Below are positions 21,776-29,434 of a DNA stretch of 64,000 nucleotides, one piece after another. How positions within the stretch are numbered: position 1 is the first letter of the stretch; the number at the start of each line of letters is the position of its first letter. The stretch lies in contig CAJNDS010002288.1 in assembly GCA_905221605.1 (NCBI GenBank), forward strand, positions 429,921 to 493,920. The letters run 5' to 3'. The translations under genes and the position numbers were made by a program. Source of the stretch: Symbiodinium natans. Taxonomy: Eukaryota > Sar > Dinophyceae > Suessiales > Symbiodiniaceae. The notes beneath the pieces are model-generated. The model had not been told where the DNA came from. It saw nothing but the letters and a program-made list of their open reading frames with translations, and searched no databases.

Positions 21776-22147
21776 CCCCGCCCTTTCTCAGCCACCGTGA
21801 GCTGAGTTTACCGCCCAATTCGAAGATTTCGGATCTCCTGGAGAAGTGCACGAAGGCCCAGGGTGCAGCATAGCTGGTGTTTAGGGTTTAGGGTTTAGGG
21901 TTCAGGGTTCAGGGTTTAGGGTTTGGGGTTTAGGGTTTAGGGTTTAGTGTCGGATGTGTTTTTGGGGTCGTTATGAGCGACTTGCCACCGGTTTCCTGGG
22001 TCTCGGGTGAAAACCACTTCTGTCATCGTGCATGTCCTTCACAGCCCCACTAAGCCAGCGTGCGCTTAGTAATCTCAAACCACTGCTCCCGAAACCCCAA
22101 ACCTTATCCTCTCATTGAGTTCCCTTATAAAGTAACCAACCAAAAAC

Positions 22148-22834
22148 TGTTTAGCACAAAGAGGTCAGGTTGATTCCATGGGGTGCTGTTTAGATGTACA
22201 TGTAACTTTTGGGTTTGGGCCTGGGATAGACATCGACCTCATCGTGGACGAGCAGGAATAGATGTTGGACTTCATGTCCGGTCGCAGCTGTGAGCTGCTC
22301 AAGAAGGGCCCTTCTTAGACTTGTAGCAGCCGACCTTGTACAGTTTTCGCCCCCGTGGATAGTGTTCCTGTACGTCGTGGACTTGATTGGCCAACTCGCA
22401 TCCGGAGGAAAGAGGAGCCAAAAGGGTCGGGCGTTGACGAGGAATAGATCCTTTTCCCTAACCTCGGGATAGTTATCTGTTCTCTTTACAACTCATAGCC
22501 GGAGGCCGGAGGATACTGAGTGCAGGTGGCTGTTCAGGTGAATATCGGGATAGGTGTACAACACGCAGCCGGACGGCTAGTGGATACATCTAGAGCGATA
22601 GGTTACCACCCCCTGGAGATAGCAACTCTGGGGATCCTTCCGACAGTTAACGTCGGGAGTGGCTCGGAACGATTGGCTAGCTACCTTGAGTTCCCCGTTG
22701 ACAGGGATACTGTTACTTCTGGTGCAACATTACAACCTACAACTGTAAATATACAACTTCTTTCTCCTCGTGTGGCCTGAGCTAGTTACTGGAGCGGGTT
22801 GCGCAAGTTTTCATTGGTTTGGACACTTCGCACA
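22148..22834 (+). repeat. 5' LTR (687 bp)
   Basis: Starts TGTTTAGCAC and ends ACTTCGCACA, and matches 60272-60958 base for base as far as I can read. It should carry the promoter (U3) and the RNA start and end signals (R/U5); no TATA box is obvious, as expected for dinoflagellates. It contains six GATAG pentamers on the + strand. Short open frames in it (22290-22472, 22520-22780) also occur in the other LTR and are not taken as genes. Confidence 0.9.
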
Positions 22835-22848
22835 GGTTAAGAGCCTTG
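22835..22848 (+). promoter_or_regulatory. candidate primer-binding site, tRNA-Lys(CUU) anticodon arm
   Basis: GGTTAAGAGCC directly after the LTR. Its complement, GGCTCTTAACC, contains the loop CTCTTAA that is typical of tRNA-Lys(CUU): C32, U33, CUU, A37, A38. The Drosophila copia element is known to prime from an internal fragment of tRNA-iMet cut in the anticodon stem, and the geometry here would be the same. No TGG complementary to a tRNA CCA end is next to the LTR. Inference only. Confidence 0.4.
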
Positions 22849-22958
22849 TTGCTTGGCCTGGACGAGCTGTTCGAGAAGTTTTTCTTGGTATAGCGAAGAG
22901 GTACCACTTGCATAGCGAAGTTTTCCGCATTTGTCATTTGTGTTCATTGACTGCAGCA

Positions 22959-25900
22959 ATGTCCACACGTGATAGCATTGAGAGCAGTGAGTCTAGTGAT
23001 AGCGATGTGTTGGGAGCAGGAAATAGATTCCTCGAGGACCAGGTCACTGCGGCTCATCAAGGTGAGACCGCCACAGATAGTCATGTGCGAAGTATAGCCG
23101 ACGCCGGGAACGTGGACTTCATCGACGACGGACGGAATAGTGGAAGGACAGGACTGGAGATGGATAGCAGTGCTGATAGAGATCGCTTCGGCCTCAGTTT
23201 CTCAGGACCGCTTACTGTGGACGTTAGGTCGAGCGCTGTGGATAGTACGTTAGTGCCAGGACCACCACCAGGACTGACGGATAGAAACCTGGAGATCGTG
23301 GCGACGATGGATAGTGTGGGGAGGTCGGGAGGGCTGGGCCTTGCCGGGATAGTAGACACGTCAGGCACTCAGGGGAGGGACGCAGGCGAAGAATTACGGG
23401 AGCTGCTCGCAGTCCCGTCAGTCGCAGATAGAGGGGATGTCATGACGCAGCTCAGCATGCTTGCCAGCAATCCTGTAGTGTTTGATCCAGTCATGGGAGC
23501 TACCGATTTGAATGAGTATAGGGCCGGAAGAGGTGGGATAGAGACAGGAAATGCTAGGACTCCGACGCTTGCTATCGAGGATCTGGCTGGATTAGGTGGA
23601 AGAATGGAAGAGGGGGCGTTCGCCAATCCCTCCGAGACTGTGCTCCACGGGACGGATCAAGAGACGACGGGAGATACCAAGGGAACCACCGGATCCAGGA
23701 TAGAAATCGCAATAGAGGATAGAGTGGATAGCCTTGCAGTGTCATCATCGTCAGATCACGATAGGACGGTCAGGAGAAATGATGATGGGATAGATGCAAT
23801 GATGAATAGTGGTGAGCTCGGTGCTGAAGGCGATCGCATGAGAAGTGCGGATAGCGGACACTGGATGGGCAGAAGGAATGGAGACGACATCGTTCCCGGA
23901 GTGTATTCGAATAGTGCGGCCATGATTGGGAATGTCGGTATCGATCCTACAGATCTGGAGTTGATAGCCAAGGGATCTTCAGCGGTAGCACAGAACATGA
24001 TCGGTGAGAGCGATGATAGAGCGCTGTCTGTGTTTTCGTCAACAGGGCTGTCGGAGGCACCGCCAGGCGGGAATGTTGAAGCGTTGAAAGATGTGGGGAT
24101 GGGTCAAACTTCGACGATCGGAATAGAGTGGGGATCCCATGGGATCCGGAGTGCTCTCGAAGAAACGGGGGTCATCACAGATGCAGACTTTGCAAAGTTC
24201 TTCACAGATCAGGGACCAGGAGAGCCTGGATCAACGCCCATGACGATGCAATCGGATTCGCAGGAACGGTGGAACGCTGGGATATATGGTGCCGAGATCG
24301 CAGGGGTAGAGAAAGACAGGTCACGAAAGATGTCGATGGGGTCGGATAGTGGACACTCAGGTGGTCGATCTACATCATTGAAGAGGGATAGCCCGGGTGG
24401 ATCGGAAAATGGAGTTGGTACCACCAGCAAGATAGGCAAGGTGGATGAGGGATTGCGTAAGCAACGAGCGGAGCAGGCCGTTAAGGAGATGAACCAGATA
24501 GCCGAGAGCGTCCCCGCAGCCAAGAAGTCGAAATCGACAGAAATTGGGGGACCGATCCATCAGGCAGGAATGATCACCCCGGATCAGGGTAGCGAGGGAT
24601 GGGGCAATCGATCCCCGGCTCCACGATCTCCTGGGATAGGTGGGCAGTACGAACATTTCGGGATCAATACTCCTCCCGAGGGACGAGGCAGGAACGATGA
24701 GATGAGGGCAACATCATCCCCACCTAGGCGGGCAAAGATGAGAGCTCCTGCTGATCCGGACAAGTCGTCGTTGGGAGAGATAGATGGCAGGATAGATGAC
24801 TTACAGACGGTGGTTGTGGACACGCAGACCGACGTAGCCAAGCTTAAGGTGGCAAGCGAATGTGCAAGTGCAATTGCTAATAGCTCAGCGGAAAAGGCGG
24901 ACGTCGTGAGCAAGAGATTGGTGGAATGCGAGGAGGAGGTGAAGCACTGGAAAGGATGGATAGAGTCGCAGCAGATAGATACCAAGACAACGCTGTCGCA
25001 GGAGTTGAAAGAGATGAGTCGGATCATGGACGGGAGCATCAGCGAGGATAGAATGGACGATGCAATGGCACCGCAACTGACCGAGGGAGCCATGCAGCTC
25101 GCACGGAGAATGAGACGGCAGGTTGAGAACGTGAAGGTGCTCAAGACCTCTGTTACGACTAGATTGAAGGGAGTGGAGGAAAGATTGTCCACGGCAGAGC
25201 ATTCAGCTGACGTGGCCAAACAGAGTACCGGGACGAAGATCACCACGTTAGAGACAGGATTGAACGAGGTGAGACGTGGCATAGGTGTAGTCTTCTCGAG
25301 CATGCAAGTGCGACACGAGAATGGAACATGGAAGAACGAGAGACTGGATAAAGTAGAGACAGTTTTGAATAGACAATGGGACCAGATCAAGATAGCGGGC
25401 GAGGAACTAAGGAAGCTGAAGTCCAAGGGGAGCCAGAAAGCCGGAGCAGATACGGCATCGTCGTCCCATTGCAACAGCCAAGGAAAAGGTCCTGGATGCG
25501 GATGCAGAGAACCTGGCGAGGGTCACGGCACGTGCATAGATGGGGCAGTGCGGGGCGAAACCAAGAAGCTGAGTGTGGTTCTGGCGCAGAAGGAACACAT
25601 AATGACCGTCGCGAGAGAGGTGATAAAGAACCGCAAAAGCGTGGCTGAGATTGTGGCGAACATGACAAAGGTTCACAAGACTTGCGAGAATGTCGCGGCA
25701 AGGACCGATCGGATGGATGAGAAGAGAAACGGAGAACAGGCCTGGGTGAAGGATACCGTGCGAAAGATGGAAAAGACAATGGAGTCAATGTCGAGCCGTA
25801 TGATAGATGAGCAGAAGAGAGTCACGGGCGAATTTATCCTTGTCAATGCTCGAATTGATGAGAGCGCACGGAACGAAGGGGTAGGCAAGATGCGAGGAAA

Positions 25901-28079
25901 CAGCGCCGAGATAGGAAAGCCACCGACCATGTCACGCGGACGAGATAGTCACGGTGGGAGTGGGGGAGCCGACGGAAGAGCCAGGAGCGACAACGCCCGA
26001 GGAATAGAGGCTTCGAGGCCGGAGTCGGCAGGTCCTGTGGTAGATCGAAGGATTGAGAATAGATGCATTGTGTTAGAACAGCAGGTGACCAAGATCACTA
26101 GTCAATTGCAGGGGTTGACCACTGTGAACGAGCGGATCGTGAGGGAGAACGCTAGCCTGCTCAGTGAGATAGACAGCATGAAGGGGGAGAACAAAGGAGT
26201 GACAGAGTCGGTAGCGCGGATGATTCGGGATAATAGAGATGAGGTATCTAAAATGAGAGCGGATCTCGATCTTCGTAGTAGAGAAATGCTTGAACTCAAA
26301 GAGAAGAACGAGCAGTTGGAGGCAACGGTACGAGAGTATGAACGGAGACTGGAGCAGGTGAAACGAAACGATAGCATTAAAGCAGAGCTGGATAGCATGT
26401 GGAATAGAATCGGTGAAATCGCCAAGCAGAGCTCCGAGTACGCTATGCCGGCGCCGGCTGCGGGAGGTGCTTCGAACGCTGGCTCCGCAAGACCAAGTGC
26501 CGGTGCCACGCCTGCGCCAAGTTCGTTTGGGGATAGAAGAGAGCACGGAAGAAAGGATAGACAGGGAGATGGAGGTCTGTTGGGGGAAGAGACTAGGTTT
26601 AGAAGGTGCCCTGTGTGTGTTAGACAAGCAGAAATGATGATTGCATGCCATGGCTGCGGAAGAGAAGTGTGTGGTAATTGCTATGAGTACCATGATGACT
26701 TGTGCATGCTGTGCTCCACTGATAGAAGGGGATGCGATGCCGGAGGGTATGCAGGGACAGGACTTCCGAGGCCGCAGAGTGGACGCGATCATGAGGGGGA
26801 CGATGCCAGATTCAGGAATCCGGTAGGAGGAGGATACAGCAAGTTTAAGGACACCAGAGGGATGGAGAAATGCAACGAGATATCGATAGCGAAGGAGCCA
26901 TCATCCGGGGAAGTAGGACTGTGGCTGGGCGATGTGGCACATACCGCGAAGGCTGCGTATCTGTATGATGGGGACTATGCATATACGCAGGTACTGAAGG
27001 TACGCGAAAGGAGCGAAGCGATGATAGACATGGAACTCAAGTACCCTGCGCTAGAGAACCAGCTGTTTAGCGGATTGAAGAGAGCAATAAAGTCAGAGTC
27101 ATTGTCGGCGAAGGTGAAGATGGAGATGTACAAGACTCAGCAAGTGGGAGATGGAAAACCGATGACGGCCATGAGATTGCTCACGCTGATAGTAAAGCAT
27201 GTTGAGATCCCGATAGCTAAAGAGAGTCAGGTGCTGTACGATGGTCTGAGCAGCACGAAGGTTATGCATTTCCCGGGGAAGCCCGAAGAGGAGGCACTGG
27301 AGGAGTTCATGACTAGATGGGATCTGGCGCACACGAACCTTGTAGGGCTGAAAGGCAATACCTGGAGCGAGCAACAGCTGGGATGGATGTTGCATTCGAA
27401 GGTGCAGAGAGTTCAGGTGCTGAACCACGATATTGAGGCATGGAGATTGCTTCCGGACGAGGCCAAGACGCACACCTGGTTGCGAAAGAGAATCAAGGAT
27501 AGACTAGAGATGTGGAGAGCGGACAAGAACATAGACGAGGCCTCAATGCGGGTGAGCCGACAGGCGTTCACGACTGGATATGCTGCGATGCCGGCTCAGC
27601 AGGGATCCTATAGAGCACCGGTGAATAGAAGAAGCGCGTACGCTGATGATAGACCGAGGAGTTCATCGCCCGCAGGGGGAAATAACTACGGAAGAGGGAT
27701 ATCTGTGGGAAGAGGCAGGGACGGACTTTCGCAGGCGGGGAGGGCCGATGACCCGAAGAATAGATATGGATCCAAGTCGCCGTTTGGAAAGAGAGGGGTC
27801 TGCTACCCCTATACGCGTGGAACGTGCCCGATGACTGCGGCGGACTGCAAGCATTCGCACGATATCTATCTGTATAGTCAGGCGGAAGAGGTCCTCAAGA
27901 AGGCGGGATACTGCTTTGAGCATTTTCGGTATGGCAGCTGTAGAAATGACAAGTGTAAAATGCTCCATGAGGCTATCCCGAATAGCATTAGGGAGGCATT
28001 TGAGACAGTAGAGATAGAACAGAAGGAGACGAGGCCATCGAGTCCACATGCTGATGGTGAAGGGCCGAGTTTTCGCTAG
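22959..28079 (+). CDS. gag: Gag-like structural protein (ORF1)
   Basis: 1,706 aa from the first ATG (22959). The frame is open further upstream into the LTR but only with GTG. The N-terminal third is Asp/Ser/Gly-rich and probably disordered. Residues about 590-1,180 include heptad-like, charged coiled-coil stretches. A Cys cluster at about 1217-1252 (CPVC, CHGC, CGNC, CMLC) looks like a RING- or treble-clef-type zinc site. Residues about 1,306-1,534 have the helical, Trp-containing character of a copia Gag capsid. Two CCCH fingers follow, C-x7-C-x6-C-x3-H near 1615 and C-x8-C-x4-C-x3-H near 1652, instead of the usual CCHC knuckle. Expected role: particle formation and RNA packaging in the cytoplasm. 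It is several times longer than common copia Gags. The ORF overlaps the next frame by 25 nt. Confidence 0.75.
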   Translation: MSTRDSIESSESSDSDVLGAGNRFLEDQVTAAHQGETATDSHVRSIADAGNVDFIDDGRNSGRTGLEMDSSADRDRFGLSFSGPLTVDVRSSAVDSTLVPGPPPGLTDRNLEIVATMDSVGRSGGLGLAGIVDTSGTQGRDAGEELRELLAVPSVADRGDVMTQLSMLASNPVVFDPVMGATDLNEYRAGRGGIETGNARTPTLAIEDLAGLGGRMEEGAFANPSETVLHGTDQETTGDTKGTTGSRIEIAIEDRVDSLAVSSSSDHDRTVRRNDDGIDAMMNSGELGAEGDRMRSADSGHWMGRRNGDDIVPGVYSNSAAMIGNVGIDPTDLELIAKGSSAVAQNMIGESDDRALSVFSSTGLSEAPPGGNVEALKDVGMGQTSTIGIEWGSHGIRSALEETGVITDADFAKFFTDQGPGEPGSTPMTMQSDSQERWNAGIYGAEIAGVEKDRSRKMSMGSDSGHSGGRSTSLKRDSPGGSENGVGTTSKIGKVDEGLRKQRAEQAVKEMNQIAESVPAAKKSKSTEIGGPIHQAGMITPDQGSEGWGNRSPAPRSPGIGGQYEHFGINTPPEGRGRNDEMRATSSPPRRAKMRAPADPDKSSLGEIDGRIDDLQTVVVDTQTDVAKLKVASECASAIANSSAEKADVVSKRLVECEEEVKHWKGWIESQQIDTKTTLSQELKEMSRIMDGSISEDRMDDAMAPQLTEGAMQLARRMRRQVENVKVLKTSVTTRLKGVEERLSTAEHSADVAKQSTGTKITTLETGLNEVRRGIGVVFSSMQVRHENGTWKNERLDKVETVLNRQWDQIKIAGEELRKLKSKGSQKAGADTASSSHCNSQGKGPGCGCREPGEGHGTCIDGAVRGETKKLSVVLAQKEHIMTVAREVIKNRKSVAEIVANMTKVHKTCENVAARTDRMDEKRNGEQAWVKDTVRKMEKTMESMSSRMIDEQKRVTGEFILVNARIDESARNEGVGKMRGNSAEIGKPPTMSRGRDSHGGSGGADGRARSDNARGIEASRPESAGPVVDRRIENRCIVLEQQVTKITSQLQGLTTVNERIVRENASLLSEIDSMKGENKGVTESVARMIRDNRDEVSKMRADLDLRSREMLELKEKNEQLEATVREYERRLEQVKRNDSIKAELDSMWNRIGEIAKQSSEYAMPAPAAGGASNAGSARPSAGATPAPSSFGDRREHGRKDRQGDGGLLGEETRFRRCPVCVRQAEMMIACHGCGREVCGNCYEYHDDLCMLCSTDRRGCDAGGYAGTGLPRPQSGRDHEGDDARFRNPVGGGYSKFKDTRGMEKCNEISIAKEPSSGEVGLWLGDVAHTAKAAYLYDGDYAYTQVLKVRERSEAMIDMELKYPALENQLFSGLKRAIKSESLSAKVKMEMYKTQQVGDGKPMTAMRLLTLIVKHVEIPIAKESQVLYDGLSSTKVMHFPGKPEEEALEEFMTRWDLAHTNLVGLKGNTWSEQQLGWMLHSKVQRVQVLNHDIEAWRLLPDEAKTHTWLRKRIKDRLEMWRADKNIDEASMRVSRQAFTTGYAAMPAQQGSYRAPVNRRSAYADDRPRSSSPAGGNNYGRGISVGRGRDGLSQAGRADDPKNRYGSKSPFGKRGVCYPYTRGTCPMTAADCKHSHDIYLYSQAEEVLKKAGYCFEHFRYGSCRNDKCKMLHEAIPNSIREAFETVEIEQKETRPSSPHADGEGPSFR

Positions 28080-28139
28080 GGGCGGGCCGAAACCCACAGG
28101 CCAGCGATGATAGTCAGGTATATGCGGCCATGCCTGTGG
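28055..28139 (+). promoter_or_regulatory. candidate -1 frameshift region with pseudoknot-capable RNA at gag/pro junction
   Basis: The next ORF is in the -1 frame and open from 28055. The stop of ORF1 (28077-28079) is preceded by a GTTTTCG run, where a P-site TTT could slip back onto TTT. Downstream, GGCCG (28085-28089) pairs with CGGCC (28125-28129), and CCACAGGC (28094-28101) pairs with GCCTGTGG (28132-28139). The order a-b-a'-b' is that of a pseudoknot. Hypothesis from sequence alone. Confidence 0.35.
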
Positions 28140-29434
28140 TACGACAAGGGGATGATAGCGCCGAAGGCACGCTTAGGGGAATACTGGTGACAACGACAGG
28201 CAGGGAGCGGGTGAGGAAGGGCAATAGGCGAGTCAAGGGGTTGGGCTCCGAAGAGACGGGGATAGCAGGACTGGATATATGCTATTGGAAAGGACACACA
28301 GCTGACAAGATGGTACGAAAGTGCAAAAACGTACACAAAAAGGGGTATGTACATGATGTGAAACGATATCCCGTGATTGAGGAGGCAAAGGCAAGGCTAC
28401 GAGGAATATCCCTAGCCGAAGAGGTCGTGCTGGACATACTTGCCGGAGAGCAAGGCGAGGAAGGTAAGGATGCTTCAAGACTGGCTGATAGGATAGTGGA
28501 GGAATGCAGGAGAATAGGTATAGTCGACAAGAGATTCCGCGTGGATAGTCGAGAGGATAGTCAACCGGCGGCGTCTGCACAGCATTGTTTGCCATCGGTA
28601 ATGAGACGATGGATGATAGACTCGGGGTGCGCTATGGATCTGATAGCAGAAGCAGACCTCACCCAGGATGAAAAAGATATGGCTATTGAGGCGAAGAAAG
28701 TGCGGTTCAACACCGCCAACGGCAACACCACGTCAAAGCAAGAAATATGCATGGATATTCAAGGGATGCCTGAGACGATGAGGATTAGAATGCTCGAGAG
28801 TACTCCCGCTGTTCTATCGATGGGGAGGAGATGTATGAAAATGGGATATTCGTTCCATTGGCTGGCGGGCGCGAACCCCGTGTTCGTCAAGCCTGATTCG
28901 AGCTTGATAGTACTAAAAGTCATCGGGGATATCCCATACATGGTGGATAGAATGTCAACGGTTGTTAGTGAAAGTGAGCGGAGTGACTATCACATCTATC
29001 CTGCTATGCCAGCGCCTCTTGCGATTGAATTGCCCGTGCGAGGAAATTCCAGTCCGAGGAGGATCGGAGAGAAACAGGATGAATGTAGTCCCAAAAGCGT
29101 GGACTCGGACACGGATAGAGACATCGAGGAGGAACCGATAGGAAAGGCCGCCAACGACGACGGGAGGCTACTAGACAAGTGGATGTTAACGGGTAATAAG
29201 GCAGTGTGTTTCCACAACAAACCAAGAACGAAGGCTTGCGATCCATGGTTTGAAACACTGAGATTCCCAGAGATACATGCACTTGTGCCGCGATTCGCCG
29301 AGAGATGTAGATCCAAACGTGTGTACAAAGATGGCAAAACCGTGGCGGAATGGATAGACTGGGTGGATAAGTACAGTGAGGGAGAGAATAGAGAAGCGGA
29401 GGAGGAATTGTGGACCGGCAAAACCATAAGATAG
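28130..29434 (+). CDS. retropepsin-type aspartic protease ORF (ORF2)
   Basis: 434 aa from ATG 28130; the frame is open from 28055, so it may instead be made by frameshift from ORF1. The catalytic motif is 'MIDSGCAMDLI' with DSG at residues 164-166. Downstream 'ESTPAVLSMGRRCMKMGYSFHW' (read in two parts) matches the pre-integrase 'LS.gr....Gy.f.w' region of copia proteins. A Cys/His remnant near residues 51-65 (C-x4-H-x8-C) may be a lost knuckle. Role: cleavage of the Gag and Pol precursors in the particle. The ORF stops at 29432-29434 and overlaps ORF3, which is again in the -1 frame (shared window 29392-29434). Confidence 0.75.
   Translation: MPVVRQGDDSAEGTLRGILVTTTGRERVRKGNRRVKGLGSEETGIAGLDICYWKGHTADKMVRKCKNVHKKGYVHDVKRYPVIEEAKARLRGISLAEEVVLDILAGEQGEEGKDASRLADRIVEECRRIGIVDKRFRVDSREDSQPAASAQHCLPSVMRRWMIDSGCAMDLIAEADLTQDEKDMAIEAKKVRFNTANGNTTSKQEICMDIQGMPETMRIRMLESTPAVLSMGRRCMKMGYSFHWLAGANPVFVKPDSSLIVLKVIGDIPYMVDRMSTVVSESERSDYHIYPAMPAPLAIELPVRGNSSPRRIGEKQDECSPKSVDSDTDRDIEEEPIGKAANDDGRLLDKWMLTGNKAVCFHNKPRTKACDPWFETLRFPEIHALVPRFAERCRSKRVYKDGKTVAEWIDWVDKYSEGENREAEEELWTGKTIR

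Larger units (their letters stand above)
21041..22147. other. left flank of the retrotransposon; no gene
   Basis: Contains a CCCTAAA array (21697-21775), TTTAGGG patches (21146-21178, 21883-21953), G runs, and a perfect 18-bp inverted repeat (21522-21539 with 21618-21635) bracketing about 78 bp. The last bases before the LTR are 'aaccaaaaac'. Confidence 0.6.

Noticed and set aside
22290-22780. Two short frames (60 and 86 aa) in the 5' LTR, repeated in the 3' LTR
   Set aside because: Conserved only because the LTRs match; no start context or family.
22770-22958. Upstream extension of ORF1 into the LTR
   Set aside because: Begins with GTG, not ATG; the first ATG at 22959 begins a normal-looking acidic N-terminus.
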